DNA of 33,062 nt from Gallionellales bacterium GWA2_55_18. Lineage in GTDB: Bacteria > Pseudomonadota > Gammaproteobacteria > Burkholderiales > Gallionellaceae. Below the pieces are notes generated by a model. That model searched no databases. It saw only the letters and a program-made list of their open reading frames with translations, and was not told the origin of the DNA. This document shows positions 7,046 to 16,755 of this stretch, piece by piece. A program made the translations under genes and the position numbers. The number at the start of each line of letters is the position of its first letter. Within the stretch, counting starts at the first letter, position 1. The DNA lies in assembly GCA_001801055.1 (NCBI GenBank), contig MGWP01000009.1, positions 1 through 33,062 of the forward strand, in the 5' to 3' direction.

Positions 7046-7391
7046 AGAGAGTCTTGCCCCTTGCTTCTTTACCCTTTGTTATATTTACGAGGCTTGGGAA
7101 AAGATAACTGTTTTTGGGGATGAGGGTGTAGTCATCTCGCGATTTTTTGACAACTTATCTCATGCATGTTGAATATCTGCTTCGGAGAATATTTTGAATG
7201 TATCCTAATTGTGTCGGGTATGAAAATTTACCACACAACAGAATTGGCAAAGCCTCAACCCATCCTTCTTTAAAAAGCGGAGGTTGAGCAGGCAAAACAG
7301 AGATATAACTAGGCTATACAACCAAAAGAAGCTGATTTTCATAGAAAAGTACCATGGTCGATGCGGCTGCTCATTATGAGAGCGGGAGCGC

Positions 7392-7653
7392 ATGAGCAAG
7401 GTGGACTTCCAGCGATGTATCGAGCTGATTTTTTTCGCCACGGGATTGTTGGTGACAGCAGGTGCTTGGGATGGGTGTCGGCTCCGGGCTGCCTGATTTT
7501 AGAGGTAATGATGGGCTTTGGAAGCATTACCCCGCGCTTGGAAGGCAGGAAAAACACTACACTAGCAAAAAAATTGCTAAAAAATGTAGCCTTAGCTACT
7601 ATTCATCATGTAAGCTCTTTCTGGGAGCACTTAAAATGTTGCATGTGGGATAG
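7392..7653 (+). pseudogene. Sir2 (sirtuin) N-terminal domain, frameshifted
   Basis: From the ATG at 7392 the frame reads MSKVDFQRCIELI... ATGLLVTAGA, the start of a sirtuin. One extra T at 7466/7467 shifts the frame. The next frame continues as LGMGVGSGLPDFRGNDGLWK followed by HYPALG, the expected NAD-binding continuation. After that the sequence loses resemblance and stops at 7651-7653, so the Rossmann core, catalytic His and zinc region are missing. It is related to the fragment at 5601-5675 but longer. No intact partner gene (HerA, TIR or Argonaute) is nearby to identify a defence system. Confidence 0.75.
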
Positions 7654-7880
7654 CTAATCTGGTTTCTATTCTGTAATAGCTTTATTAAGTTGCTTTCTTA
7701 AAGAGAAATTTACAGTATGATTTGCGAGCTTAGTTTTTTTTGTTACCAAAAACATTTGCTGATTGCAGAAAATATTATAAATTGAGTGTGCGTAATGCTT
7801 GTTGAACAAAATCCTATAGTTCAATAAAGTGAAAAAAGTGACCTCGTAAGGCAGTCATGACACCAAAACGGGCAAAGGAT

Positions 7881-7914
7881 GGTAACAGGGTTGGTAACTG
7901 AAACCCTGGTTACC
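7881..7914. repeat. GGTAAC/GTTACC hairpin upstream of nuoA
   Basis: Inverted repeat ggtaacaggg / ccctggttacc followed by AAAAAAA, the same layout as at 5373-5396. The rest of 7654-8093 is AT-rich with no gene. It also holds a small dyad ttgaac-N11-gttcaa (7802-7824) and two GTCGGCA words near 8000. It must contain or precede the nuo promoter, but no convincing -35/-10 pair was found. Confidence 0.5.
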
Positions 7915-8093
7915 AAAAAAATTAAAGGTTTATCATGAAGTTGTGGTGCTGTTAGGGTTTCACCATCGCACTAGTATAAAAATAGCAAGTCGGCACAAAA
8001 GATTGTCGGCATAATAATAAAAACAAAAAAAACGATTAAAAAACGATTCTGGGTAAACCCACGAATCACGGCAGGCAAAGGGGAGGAAGCTCA

Positions 8094-8450
8094 ATGTTGG
8101 AAAATTATTTTCCGGTGCTGTTGTTCATCTTTATTGGCATCGCGATGGGCGTGGCTCCTGTAGTGCTGGGCAAGCTGGTATCGCCCCATCGCCCCAATAG
8201 CAAGAAAAATTCTCCCTATGAATGCGGTTTTGAAGCATTCGAAGACGCGCGCATGAAATTCGATGTGCGCTATTACCTCGTCGCCATCCTGTTCATCCTG
8301 TTCGATCTTGAAATCGCCTTTCTTTTCCCCTGGGCGATCGTGCTCAAGGAAATCGGCACCTTCGGTTTTGTTTCCATGATGATTTTTCTGGCTATCCTCG
8401 TGGTCGGCTTTATCTACGAATGGATGAAAGGGGCCCTGGAATGGGAATAG
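8094..8450 (+). CDS. nuoA: NADH-quinone oxidoreductase subunit A
   Basis: Membrane-arm subunit of complex I near the quinone site. 118 aa with three membrane helices (residues about 5-27, 62-84, 89-112). The loop after helix 1 carries the family signature [20 protein letters not shown], in which the cysteine and acidic residues are characteristic. A strong ribosome site GGGGAGGAAG lies just upstream. First gene of the nuoA-N operon; its last 10 nt overlap nuoB, suggesting translational coupling. Confidence 0.98.
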   Translation: MLENYFPVLLFIFIGIAMGVAPVVLGKLVSPHRPNSKKNSPYECGFEAFEDARMKFDVRYYLVAILFILFDLEIAFLFPWAIVLKEIGTFGFVSMMIFLAILVVGFIYEWMKGALEWE

Positions 8451-8917
8451 AGGGTATTCTGGAAAAGGGTGTCGTCACCACGACGCTCGACACCATCATC
8501 AATTACACCCGCACCGGGTCGCTGTGGCCGATGACTTTCGGGCTGGCTTGTTGCGCGGTGGAGATGATGCATGCCGGCGCGGCGCGCTATGATCTGGATC
8601 GTTTCGGCGTGGTGTTCCGCCCCAGCCCGCGCCAGTCTGACGTGATGGTGGTGGCGGGCACGTTGTGCAACAAGATGGCACCGGCGTTGCGCAAGGTCTA
8701 TGAGCAGATGGCCGAACCGCGCTGGGTGATTTCGATGGGCTCCTGCGCCAATGGCGGTGGCTATTACCACTATTCCTACTCGGTGGTGCGCGGCTGTGAC
8801 CGCATCGTGCCGGTGGACGTGTATGTGCCGGGTTGCCCGCCGACAGCCGAGGCGCTGTTGTATGGCGTCATCCAGTTGCAAAACAAGATCAAACGAACCA
8901 ATACCATTGCGCGTTAA
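8441..8917 (+). CDS. nuoB: NADH-quinone oxidoreductase subunit B (cluster N2)
   Basis: Peripheral-arm subunit carrying the terminal [4Fe-4S] cluster N2 that reduces quinone. 158 aa from the ATG at 8441 inside the nuoA 3' end; upstream in-frame codons would add unconserved residues. N2 ligands are the tandem C37-C38 in [13 protein letters not shown]102 in MGSCANGGG and C132 in [12 protein letters not shown]76 and C119 are extra cysteines. The gap after it is unusual for the operon because it holds a palindromic repeat. Confidence 0.98.
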   Translation: MGIEGILEKGVVTTTLDTIINYTRTGSLWPMTFGLACCAVEMMHAGAARYDLDRFGVVFRPSPRQSDVMVVAGTLCNKMAPALRKVYEQMAEPRWVISMGSCANGGGYYHYSYSVVRGCDRIVPVDVYVPGCPPTAEALLYGVIQLQNKIKRTNTIAR

Positions 8918-8945
8918 TGAAAACTCGCGCAGCGAGACAGGATCA

Positions 8946-9035
8946 CTCTCTCCCGCTTGCGGGGGAGAGCTAGGAGAGGGGGAACGGGCATGACAAATTA
9001 TTTGAATAAGGGCGGCATATATTGCCGTGCCCGTT
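8946..9035. repeat. REP-like palindrome in the nuoB-nuoC gap
   Basis: 8946-8969 is a CTCTCCCGC/GCGGGGGAGAG hairpin followed by ctaggagaggggg, the same family as the element inside the helicase gene at 1029-1118. It is followed by an 8-bp inverted repeat aacgggca (8983-8990) and tgcccgtt (9028-9035), enclosing ggcggcatatattgccg. The structure is transcribed in the nuo mRNA and might affect processing; that is inference. Confidence 0.75.
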
Positions 9036-9045
9036 AGGGTTAACT

Positions 9046-9648
9046 ATGGCTGCTGATTTAAGTGCGTTGCGTACTAGCCTGACGGGTTTGCTTGGCGACA
9101 AGCTGGCCGGGGCGGAGGAAAGGCTGGGCGAGTTGACCGTGGTGGTCAAGGCTGCCGGGATGCTGGATGCGCTGAAGCGCCTGCGCGATGCGGCGGGCTT
9201 CGAGCAGATGATCGACCTGTGCGGTGTGGATTATTCCACTTATGGCGACGGTGCCAAAGAAAGCAATCGCGAAGGGCGGCGCTTCGCCATCGTCTATCAC
9301 CTGTTGTCGGTGGCGCATAACGTGCGCTTGCGGGTACGCATCTTTGCCGGGGAAGACGACTTCCCGGTGCTGGAATCCGTGACGGATATCTGGCCTTGCG
9401 CCAACTGGTACGAGCGCGAAGCCTTCGATCTGTATGGCATCGTGTTCACCGGGCATCCGGACCTGCGCCGCATCCTGACCGACTATGGCTTTGTCGGCAA
9501 CCCGTTCCGCAAGGATTTCCCGCTGTCCGGCCATGTGGAAATGCGCTACGACCCGGAACAGCAACGTGTCATATATCAGCCGGTATCGGTCGAGCCGCGC
9601 GAAGTGACGCCGCGCATCATGCGCGAAGAAAACTACGGTTGTAACTGA
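9046..9648 (+). CDS. nuoC: NADH-quinone oxidoreductase subunit C
   Basis: 30-kDa-type hydrophilic subunit that packs against NuoD in the connecting arm; no cofactor. 200 aa. The start at 9046 has AGGG 7 nt upstream; an earlier TTG at 9022 falls inside the inverted repeat. The signature [20 protein letters not shown] followed by [19 protein letters not shown] is complete. Separate from nuoD (10 nt apart), unlike the fused nuoCD of enterobacteria. Confidence 0.97.
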   Translation: MAADLSALRTSLTGLLGDKLAGAEERLGELTVVVKAAGMLDALKRLRDAAGFEQMIDLCGVDYSTYGDGAKESNREGRRFAIVYHLLSVAHNVRLRVRIFAGEDDFPVLESVTDIWPCANWYEREAFDLYGIVFTGHPDLRRILTDYGFVGNPFRKDFPLSGHVEMRYDPEQQRVIYQPVSVEPREVTPRIMREENYGCN

Positions 9649-9658
9649 GGATGTAGTC

Positions 9659-10912
9659 ATGGCGGAAATAAAAAACTACACAATGAATTTTGGCCCGCAG
9701 CATCCCTCTGCGCACGGCGTGTTGCGCCTGGTGCTGGAGCTGGACGGCGAAGTCATCGAGCGCGCCGACCCGCACATCGGGCTGTTGCACCGCGCCACCG
9801 AGAAGCTGGCCGAGCACAAGACCTACCTGCAATGCCTGCCCTACATGGATCGGCTCGATTACGTTTCGATGCTGAGCAACGAGCATGCCTATGTGCTGGC
9901 GGTCGAAAAGTTGGCGGGCATCGAGGTGCCGTTGCGCGCCCAGTATATCCGCGTGATGTATGACGAAATTACCCGCATCCTGAACCATCTGTTATGGTTG
10001 GGTGCACATGGGCTGGATATCGGCGCGATGACCGTGTTCCTGTACTGCTTCCGCGAACGCGAGGATTTGTTCGACGCTTATGAGGCGGTTTCCGGCGCGC
10101 GCATGCACGCGGCCTACTATCGTCCGGGCGGCGTGTATCGCGACCTGCCGGACACCATGCCGCAATACCAGGTATCGAAGATCCACAACGCCGCAGCGGT
10201 AAAGAGACTCAACGAAAACCGCCAGGGTTCGCTGCTCGATTTCCTGGAAGATTTCACCAAGCGCTTCCCAACCTACATCGATGAATATGAAACGCTGCTG
10301 ACCGACAACCGCATCTGGAAACAGCGCACCGTCGGCATCGGCGTGGTCACCCCGGAGCGCGCTTTGGCGCTGGGTTTTACCGGCGCGATGCTGCGCGGTT
10401 CGGGAGTGGAATGGGATTTGCGCAAGAAACAGCCTTATGATGCCTATGACCGCCTCGACTTCGATATCCCGGTCGGAACCAATGGCGACTCCTATGACCG
10501 TTATCTGGTGCGCGTCGAGGAGTTGCGCCAGTCCAATCGCATCATCAAGCAATGTATCGCTTGGCTGCGCGACAACCCCGGCCCGGTGATTACCGATAAT
10601 TTCAAGTTTGCGCCGCCCAAACGCGAAGCGATGAAGCAGAATATGGAAGAGCTGATCCATCACTTCAAGCTGTTCACCGAAGGGATGCATGTGCCGGTCG
10701 GCGAGGCCTACGCGGCGGTGGAGCATCCCAAGGGCGAATTCGGCATTTACCTGATTTCCGACGGCGCGAACAAACCTTATCGCATGAAGATACGCGCGCC
10801 GGGCTTCGCCCATATGGGCGGGTTGGACGAGATGGTGCGCGGCCACATGATCGCGGACGTGGTGACCATTCTCGGCACGCAGGACATTGTTTTTGGTGAG
10901 GTAGACCGCTAA
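9659..10912 (+). CDS. nuoD: NADH-quinone oxidoreductase subunit D
   Basis: 49-kDa-type subunit related to NiFe-hydrogenase large subunits; forms the quinone-binding pocket with NuoB. 417 aa. The N-terminal hairpin [15 protein letters not shown] holds the quinone-head histidine region, followed by [16 protein letters not shown] and [10 protein letters not shown], where the Tyr is the conserved quinone ligand region. The C-terminus ends in the family-typical [13 protein letters not shown]. The stop overlaps the nuoE start by one base (TAATG). Confidence 0.98.
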   Translation: MAEIKNYTMNFGPQHPSAHGVLRLVLELDGEVIERADPHIGLLHRATEKLAEHKTYLQCLPYMDRLDYVSMLSNEHAYVLAVEKLAGIEVPLRAQYIRVMYDEITRILNHLLWLGAHGLDIGAMTVFLYCFREREDLFDAYEAVSGARMHAAYYRPGGVYRDLPDTMPQYQVSKIHNAAAVKRLNENRQGSLLDFLEDFTKRFPTYIDEYETLLTDNRIWKQRTVGIGVVTPERALALGFTGAMLRGSGVEWDLRKKQPYDAYDRLDFDIPVGTNGDSYDRYLVRVEELRQSNRIIKQCIAWLRDNPGPVITDNFKFAPPKREAMKQNMEELIHHFKLFTEGMHVPVGEAYAAVEHPKGEFGIYLISDGANKPYRMKIRAPGFAHMGGLDEMVRGHMIADVVTILGTQDIVFGEVDR

Positions 10913-11391
10913 TGTTATCCGAACAAATACAAACCAGAATCAATCGCGAGTTGAAGAAGTATCCGGCAGACCAGAAGCAGTCTGCGGTGATGGCCGCGTT
11001 GCGTTTCGTGCAGGACGAAAAGGGCTGGATTGCCGCCGATGACATGGCGGATGTCGCTGCTTACCTCGGGATGCCGAAAATGGCGGTATATGAGGTGGCG
11101 ACCTTTTATCACATGTACAACCTCAAGCCGATGGGCAAACATACCATCACCGTGTGCACCAACCTGCCCTGCACGCTGGGCGGATCGGAAGACACCGTGG
11201 CTTACCTTAAATCAAAGCTGGGTATCGGCTTGGGCGAAGTAACGGCGGACGGGAAGTACGGCCTGCGCGAAGGCGAATGCATGGGGGCCTGCAAGGATGC
11301 GCCGCTGTTTACCGTGGACAACAAAAAACTTTGCGGCCGTTTGGATAAAGAGAAGATCGATCAAATTTTGGCGGGATTGGATAAATCATGA
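10912..11391 (+). CDS. nuoE: NADH-quinone oxidoreductase subunit E ([2Fe-2S] N1a)
   Basis: 24-kDa-type thioredoxin-fold subunit of the NADH-oxidising module. 159 aa. The four ligands of the N1a [2Fe-2S] cluster are visible at C82 and C87 (VCTNLPCTLGG) and C123 and C127 (EGECMGACKDAP). The N-terminal helical bundle includes ALRFVQDEKGWI and VATFYHMYNLKP. Its stop codon lies in the first copy of a short tandem repeat that runs into the nuoF start. Confidence 0.97.
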   Translation: MLSEQIQTRINRELKKYPADQKQSAVMAALRFVQDEKGWIAADDMADVAAYLGMPKMAVYEVATFYHMYNLKPMGKHTITVCTNLPCTLGGSEDTVAYLKSKLGIGLGEVTADGKYGLREGECMGACKDAPLFTVDNKKLCGRLDKEKIDQILAGLDKS

Positions 11392-11431
11392 GAGGGCCAG
11401 ATAATTTTATGAAAGGCTCAGGTAAATTATG
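11388..11431 (+). repeat. Triplicated ATGA(a/g)AGG motif between nuoE and nuoF
   Basis: Three similar units begin at 11388 (atgagagggccag), 11409 (atgaaaggctcag) and 11429 (atgagaggcccgg), spaced 21 and 20 nt apart. The first overlaps the nuoE stop and the third is the nuoF start. Only the third opens the nuoF frame. Confidence 0.65.
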
Positions 11432-12694
11432 AGAGGCCCGGTCATTCTCACCACGATGGATTTCGACCAGCCTTGGACGCTGGAAAACTATCTCAAGGTC
11501 GGCGGTTACCAGGCATTGCGCAAGGTGCTGACCGAAAAAATGTCGCCCGACTCGATCATCGCCGAGGTCAAGCTGTCCGCGTTGCGCGGGCGCGGCGGGG
11601 CGGGTTTCCCGACCGGGCTTAAGTGGAGTTTCATGCCCAAAAATTACGATGGCGACAAGTACATCGTGTGCAATTCGGATGAAGGCGAACCGGGCACTTG
11701 CAAGGACTGGGACATCCTGCGTTACAACCCGCATTTGCTCATCGAGGGCATGGCGATCGGTGCCTATGCGATGGGGGTCAAGACCGGTTACAACTACATA
11801 CACGGCGAAATCTTCGAAGCCTACGAGCGTATGGAAGAAGCATGTGAAATCGCGCGTGCCGCCGGATATCTGGGCGACAACATTCTGGGTACGGACTTCT
11901 GCTTCGACTTGCACAACCATCTGGGTTACGGCGCCTACATCTGCGGCGAAGAAACCGCCTTGCTGGAATCCATCGAAGGCAAGAAAGGCCAGCCGCGTTT
12001 CAAGCCGCCCTTCCCCGCGACCTTCGGCCTGTACGGCAAACCGACCACCATCAACAACACCGAAACCTTTTCCAGCATCCCCTATATCATCCGCGAGGGC
12101 GGGCAGAAATTTCTGGAGTTGGGCAAGCCCAACAACGGCGGAACCAAGCTGTTTTCCGTATCCGGTCATGTGAACAATCCCGGCAATTTCGAGATACCGA
12201 TGGGCACGCCGTTCAGCGAACTGTTGGAAATGGCCGGCGGGGTACGCAACGGGCACAAGCTCAAAGCGGTGATTCCGGGCGGGTCGTCGATGCCGGTGTT
12301 GCCAGCCGAGATCATGATGGGGCTGACCATGGACTATGACACCATTCAAAAAGCCGGTTCCGGCTTGGGCAGCGGCGCGGTGATCGTGATGGACGAGACG
12401 ACCTGCATGGTGCGCGCGCTGGAGCGTTTGTCTTATTTTTATCACGAGGAATCTTGCGGCCAGTGCACGCCGTGCCGCGAAGGAAGCGGCTGGCTGTATC
12501 GCATCGTGCATCGTATCGAGCATGGCGAAGGGCGCAAGGAAGACCTGGATCTGCTGTTGAGTGTGTGCGACAACCTTGCCGGGCGCACCATTTGCGCCCT
12601 GGGCGAGGCGTCGGTTTGGCCGGTGCAGGGGATGCTCAGGCATTTCCGCGACGAATTTGAATATCATATCGAACACAAGCGTTGCTTGGTGTGA
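11429..12694 (+). CDS. nuoF: NADH-quinone oxidoreductase subunit F (FMN, N3)
   Basis: 51-kDa-type subunit that binds NADH and FMN and passes electrons to cluster N3. 421 aa. The FMN/NADH region shows [27 protein letters not shown] and [15 protein letters not shown]. The N3 [4Fe-4S] ligands are C343, C346 and C349 in [12 protein letters not shown] plus C389 in RTICALGEA. The start at 11429 ([12 protein letters not shown]) gives the usual N-terminus; a later in-frame ATG at 11456 is possible but would remove the typical GPVI segment. It is followed by a 162-bp gap with an inverted-repeat element. Confidence 0.97.
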   Translation: MRGPVILTTMDFDQPWTLENYLKVGGYQALRKVLTEKMSPDSIIAEVKLSALRGRGGAGFPTGLKWSFMPKNYDGDKYIVCNSDEGEPGTCKDWDILRYNPHLLIEGMAIGAYAMGVKTGYNYIHGEIFEAYERMEEACEIARAAGYLGDNILGTDFCFDLHNHLGYGAYICGEETALLESIEGKKGQPRFKPPFPATFGLYGKPTTINNTETFSSIPYIIREGGQKFLELGKPNNGGTKLFSVSGHVNNPGNFEIPMGTPFSELLEMAGGVRNGHKLKAVIPGGSSMPVLPAEIMMGLTMDYDTIQKAGSGLGSGAVIVMDETTCMVRALERLSYFYHEESCGQCTPCREGSGWLYRIVHRIEHGEGRKEDLDLLLSVCDNLAGRTICALGEASVWPVQGMLRHFRDEFEYHIEHKRCLV

Positions 12695-12715
12695 CACGGA
12701 TAATGTTAGCAATGG

Positions 12716-12852
12716 GAACCTCTAAAAATTCAGAGTTCGCCCAAATGCAAGGCGCGGAAAAAATTCCGCCGCGCCACATATGGTTTATATGTAAGCAAGA
12801 AATTTTTTCTGCAACACAGCAGTTGGGATGAAATCTGGGTTTTTAGAGGTTC
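12716..12852. repeat. Inverted-repeat element A in the nuoF-nuoG gap
   Basis: 137-bp element bounded by exact 13-bp terminal repeats gaacctctaaaaa (12716-12728) and tttttagaggttc (12840-12852). No coding capacity. The right terminal repeat contains AGAGG (12845-12849), placed 7 nt before the nuoG ATG as its ribosome site. A relative lies at 17700-17841. Confidence 0.85.
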
Positions 12853-12856
12853 ACTA

Positions 12857-15202
12857 ATGATCAACATTGAAATTGACGGCAGGCAAGTCGAAACTGCGCG
12901 CGGTTCCACCGTGATGGATGCAGCGCAAAAAGCGGGCGTTCATATCCCGCATTTTTGCTACCACAAGAAACTGTCTATTGCAGCCAGTTGCCGCATGTGT
13001 CTGGTCGAAGTCGAAAAGGCACCCAAGCCGCTGCCCGCCTGCGCGACGCCGGTTGCCGAGGGCATGAAAGTCCATACTCATTCTGAGAAATCGGTCAAGG
13101 CGCAAAAGGGTGTGATGGAGTTCCTGCTGATCAACCACCCGCTGGATTGCCCGATTTGCGATCAGGGTGGCGAATGCCAGTTGCAGGATGTGGCGATGGG
13201 TTATGGCGGAACTGCATCGCGCTACAGCGAAGAAAAACGCATCGTCATGCAGAAGGATATCGGCCCGCTGATCTCCACGAAGGAAATGAGCCGCTGCATC
13301 CAGTGTACGCGCTGCGTGCGTTTCGGGCAGGAAATTGCGGGCATGATGGAGCTGGGCATGGCATACCGCGGAGAACACGCCCAGATCATGAGTTTTGTGG
13401 ACAGCTCGGTCGATTCCGAATTGTCCGGCAACATGATCGACCTGTGCCCGGTCGGCGCATTGACCAGCAAGCCGTTCCGGTATTCGGCACGCAGTTGGGA
13501 GTTGTCGCGGCGCAAGTCGGTCAGCCCGCATGACGGCCTCGGTTCAAATCTGGCGGTGCAGGTAAAGAACAACAAGGTGATGCGCGTCACGCCCATCGAA
13601 AATGAAGCCGTCAACGAATGCTGGATCTCCGACAAGGACAGGTTCAGCTATGAAGGGCTGAATTCACCGGAGCGGCTGACCAAACCGATGCTCAAGCAGG
13701 ACGGCAAGTGGCTGGAAGTCGAATGGCAGACCGCGCTGGAATATGTGGCGAACGGCCTGCGCTGTGTCACCAAAGATAATGGAGCAGATCAGGTTGCCGC
13801 ATTGGCGACGCCGCACAGCACGCTGGAAGAACTCTACCTGCTGCAAAAACTGATGCGCGGTATCGGCAGCGGTAACGTGGATTTCCGTTTACGCCAGTCT
13901 GATTTTTCTTCAGATGGCAAGCAACAGGGTGCACCGTGGCTGGGCATGTCGGCTGCCGAAATTAATACCCGCGACCGCTTGCTGATTGTCGGCAGTTTCC
14001 TGCGCAAGGATCATCCCCTGCTGGCGCAGCGTGTGCGCCAGGCGGTCAAGAAAGGCGCGCAAGTCAATATTGCCCATGCCAGCGACGACGACCTGCTGAT
14101 GCCGGTCGCCAACAAAGCCATTGTCGCGCCGGATGCAATATTGAACATACTGGCGCAAATCCAAAAGGCGCTGGCCGCAGAAAAACAGGTGGCGCCGGAT
14201 GCATCCGTGCAAGGTGTCGAAGTGGGCAGCGTTGCCGCTGCTATCGCCAAGAGCCTGGTGAGCGGTGAGCGCGTCGCAGTGTTGCTCGGCAATTTCGCGC
14301 AGCAACATCCGCAGGCGGCGCAGCTCGCTATGCTGGCGGAACGGATCGCCGCGTTGTGCGGCGCAAAATTCGGCTTCCTCGGCGAAGCGGCCAATAGCGT
14401 CGGCGGTTATCTGGCCGGAGCGGTGCCTTTCGGCGGCAGCGTGCAGGGCATGAATGCCGCACAGATGCTGGCGTCGCCGCGCAAGGCATACATCCTGCTG
14501 AATACCGAACCGGAACTGGACACGCAAAACCCGCAACAGGCAATGGCCGCGATGCGCGCCGCCGATATGGTGGTGGCCTTGTCCGCCTACAAACATCACG
14601 CAATGGACTATGCCGATGTGCAACTTCCCATCGCGCCGTTCACGGAAACCTCCGGCACATTTGTCAGCACCGAAGGGCGTGTGCAAAGTTTCAACGGAGC
14701 GGTCAAGCCGCTCGGCGAAGCGCGTCCGGCATGGAAAATTCTGCGCGTATTGGGCAATATGCTCGGTGTACAGGGTTTTGATTACGACTCCAGCGAGGAA
14801 GTACGCGATACGATACTGTCCGGCCAAAATGTGGCCGACCAACTGAACAATCATATCGAAGGCGTTGCGTTGCAGGCGGTGACAAGCGGCAACAACTCAG
14901 ACCTGCAGCGTGTCGCGGATGTGCCGATCTACTCGACCGATGCCATAGTCAGGCACGCCGCGTCCCTACAAAAGACGCACGATGCCGCAACCCCCTGTGT
15001 GACACTGCACAGCAGTGAACTGCAAAAACTGGGTGTGCGGCCCGGTGATACCGTCAAGATCAGTCAAGGCAACGCCAGCGTTCGGCTGACTGTGCAAGCA
15101 AGCGACCGGCAACCGGCCCGCACCGCGCGTGTGGCGGCGGGGCATCCGGCCACGGCAGAACTGGGCGCGATGTTTGGAACTATAACTGTGGAGCGGGCAT
15201 GA
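12857..15202 (+). CDS. nuoG: NADH-quinone oxidoreductase subunit G
   Basis: 75-kDa-type subunit carrying the Fe-S chain of the NADH module. 781 aa. The N-terminal ferredoxin domain has [2Fe-2S] ligands C34, C45, C48 and C62. N5 has the His-Cys3 set H94, C98, C101 and C107 ([14 protein letters not shown]). N4 has C147, C150 and C153 ([11 protein letters not shown]) plus C197 ([11 protein letters not shown]). The remaining roughly 550 residues are the molybdopterin-oxidoreductase-like domain without a molybdenum role. The extra N7 motif of E. coli NuoG is not evident. The stop overlaps the nuoH start. Confidence 0.97.
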   Translation: MINIEIDGRQVETARGSTVMDAAQKAGVHIPHFCYHKKLSIAASCRMCLVEVEKAPKPLPACATPVAEGMKVHTHSEKSVKAQKGVMEFLLINHPLDCPICDQGGECQLQDVAMGYGGTASRYSEEKRIVMQKDIGPLISTKEMSRCIQCTRCVRFGQEIAGMMELGMAYRGEHAQIMSFVDSSVDSELSGNMIDLCPVGALTSKPFRYSARSWELSRRKSVSPHDGLGSNLAVQVKNNKVMRVTPIENEAVNECWISDKDRFSYEGLNSPERLTKPMLKQDGKWLEVEWQTALEYVANGLRCVTKDNGADQVAALATPHSTLEELYLLQKLMRGIGSGNVDFRLRQSDFSSDGKQQGAPWLGMSAAEINTRDRLLIVGSFLRKDHPLLAQRVRQAVKKGAQVNIAHASDDDLLMPVANKAIVAPDAILNILAQIQKALAAEKQVAPDASVQGVEVGSVAAAIAKSLVSGERVAVLLGNFAQQHPQAAQLAMLAERIAALCGAKFGFLGEAANSVGGYLAGAVPFGGSVQGMNAAQMLASPRKAYILLNTEPELDTQNPQQAMAAMRAADMVVALSAYKHHAMDYADVQLPIAPFTETSGTFVSTEGRVQSFNGAVKPLGEARPAWKILRVLGNMLGVQGFDYDSSEEVRDTILSGQNVADQLNNHIEGVALQAVTSGNNSDLQRVADVPIYSTDAIVRHAASLQKTHDAATPCVTLHSSELQKLGVRPGDTVKISQGNASVRLTVQASDRQPARTARVAAGHPATAELGAMFGTITVERA

Positions 15203-16239
15203 TGGAATTGCTGCAAACTTTGCAACAGGCCGGGCTGGAACTGCTCGGCCCTGCTTGGATGCCGATCTGGACAATTGTGAAGATCATGGTCGTCACGGTG
15301 CCGATCATGCTTACGGTCGCCTATCTGACGCTGGCCGAACGCAAGGTCATCGGCTACATGCAAATCCGCATCGGCCCGAACCGCGTCGGCCCTTACGGCT
15401 TGATCCAGCCGCTCGCCGACGGCGTGAAATTGCTGTTCAAGGAAATCATCATCCCGAGCGGCTCGAACAAATTCCTGTTCATTGCGGCGCCTATTCTGGG
15501 CCTGGCACCATCCCTGGCTGCCTGGGCGGTGATGCCGTTCAGCGACGGGACAGTGATCGCCAATCTCAATGCCGGGCTGCTGTATCTCCTGGCGATGACC
15601 TCGATGGCGGTATACGGCATCATCATCGCCGGCTGGGCGTCCAACTCCAAGTATGCCTTCCTCGGCGCGGTGCGCTCCGCCGCACAGATCGTGTCGTACG
15701 AAATCGCCATGGGCTTTGCGCTGGTGTGCGTGCTGATGGCCTCGCAAAGCATGAACTTGGGCGACATCGTGCGCGGGCAGCAAGGCAGCCACGGCTTGCT
15801 GGACTGGTATTTCATCCCGCTGTTCCCGATGTTTATCGTGTATCTGATTTCCGGCGTGGCGGAAACCAACCGTGCGCCGTTCGACATGGCAGAAGGCGAA
15901 TCGGAAATCGTCGCCGGTTTCCATGTGGAGTATTCCGGCATGGCCTTCGCGATGTTTTTCCTGGCCGAATACGCCAACATGATTCTGATCGCCTTCCTCA
16001 CCTCGGTCATGTTCTTGGGCGGGTGGCTGTCACCGGTGCCGTTCCTGCCGGACAGTTTCATCTGGCTGCTGGCCAAGGCCGCTTTCTTTCTGTTCCTGTT
16101 CCTGTGGTTGCGCGCGACCTTCCCGCGCTACCGCTATGACCAACTGATGCGGCTGGGCTGGAAAATTTTCATCCCGCTCACCATCATCTGGGTGGTGGTA
16201 GTTGCCGCGTGGATGCAAACTCCGCTGTGGGTCTGGTAA
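15199..16239 (+). CDS. nuoH: NADH-quinone oxidoreductase subunit H
   Basis: Membrane subunit (ND1 type) that forms the quinone entry channel at the junction of the two arms. 346 aa with about eight or nine hydrophobic helices. Conserved segments include [41 protein letters not shown] and [20 protein letters not shown], the loop that contacts the quinone cavity. ATGA-type overlap with nuoG implies coupled translation. An ATG three codons' length downstream (15202) is equally plausible. Confidence 0.98.
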   Translation: MMELLQTLQQAGLELLGPAWMPIWTIVKIMVVTVPIMLTVAYLTLAERKVIGYMQIRIGPNRVGPYGLIQPLADGVKLLFKEIIIPSGSNKFLFIAAPILGLAPSLAAWAVMPFSDGTVIANLNAGLLYLLAMTSMAVYGIIIAGWASNSKYAFLGAVRSAAQIVSYEIAMGFALVCVLMASQSMNLGDIVRGQQGSHGLLDWYFIPLFPMFIVYLISGVAETNRAPFDMAEGESEIVAGFHVEYSGMAFAMFFLAEYANMILIAFLTSVMFLGGWLSPVPFLPDSFIWLLAKAAFFLFLFLWLRATFPRYRYDQLMRLGWKIFIPLTIIWVVVVAAWMQTPLWVW

Positions 16240-16254
16240 GCGGAGGAAATGAAT

Positions 16255-16743
16255 ATGGAAAAAATAACCAACTTCTTCAAGACATTCCTGCTGTTCGAGC
16301 TGCTCAAGGGCATGGCGCTGACCGGTCGGTATTTCTTCGCGCGCAAGATCACCGTGCAGTACCCGGAAGAAAAAACCCCGCAAGGATTCCGTTTCCGCGG
16401 TTTGCACGCGCAGCGCCGCTACCCCAACGGCGAGGAGCGCTGCATCGGCTGCAAACTGTGCGAAGCGATCTGCCCGGCTATGGCGATCAAGATCGAACTG
16501 GCAGAGCGCGAGGACGGCACGCGCCGCACCACGCAATATGACATCGATCTGACCAAGTGCATCTTCTGCGGCTTCTGCGAGGAGTCCTGCCCGGTAGACG
16601 CTATCGTGGAAACCCGTGTGTTCGAGTACCACGGCGAGAAACGGGGCGACCTGTATTACACCAAGCCGATGCTGCTGGCGAACGGCGAAAAACACGAAGA
16701 GCAGATCGCCAAGGATCGCGCGGCGGATGCCAAGTACCGATAA
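16255..16743 (+). CDS. nuoI: NADH-quinone oxidoreductase subunit I (N6a/N6b)
   Basis: 23-kDa-type ferredoxin subunit that bridges NuoG and NuoB with two [4Fe-4S] clusters. 162 aa from the ATG at 16255. An earlier ATG at 16249 sits only 2 nt from the GGAGG ribosome site, whereas 16255 is at 8 nt. Ligands are C63, C66, C69 and C73 ([12 protein letters not shown]) and C102, C105, C108 and C112 ([12 protein letters not shown]). Start choice is the only uncertainty. Confidence 0.97.
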   Translation: MEKITNFFKTFLLFELLKGMALTGRYFFARKITVQYPEEKTPQGFRFRGLHAQRRYPNGEERCIGCKLCEAICPAMAIKIELAEREDGTRRTTQYDIDLTKCIFCGFCEESCPVDAIVETRVFEYHGEKRGDLYYTKPMLLANGEKHEEQIAKDRAADAKYR

Positions 16744-16755
16744 GAGGACAGCCAG

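Larger units (their letters stand above)
5237..8093. mobile_element. Decayed genomic island between tRNA-Leu and nuoA
   Basis: This 2.9-kb stretch separates tRNA-Leu from nuoA, which are usually near neighbours in betaproteobacteria. It contains a broken P4-type integrase start, two Sir2 fragments, a MITE-like element, one intact exported FGE-fold gene and a pentanucleotide microsatellite. Base composition is clearly more AT-rich than the nuo genes. The first about 165 bp after the tRNA carry short repeated words (agtatcag, ctgatag, tgtcagg) that could be old integrase arm sites. The right boundary is unknown; the stretch up to 8093 probably also holds the nuo promoter. Confidence 0.65.

Noticed and set aside
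6972-7172. 66-codon frame through the AGAGC repeat
   Set aside because: GTG start without ribosome site; most of the product is the translated microsatellite.
7205-7441. Minus-strand frame with a CxxC-like segment (LCQFCC)
   Set aside because: Considered as a transposase remnant, but no convincing motif and it overlaps the Sir2 fragment.
11309-12712. Long minus-strand open frame (467 codons) opposite nuoF
   Set aside because: It mirrors a fully conserved nuoF, has His/Arg-rich composition typical of antisense shadows, and has no recognisable domain.
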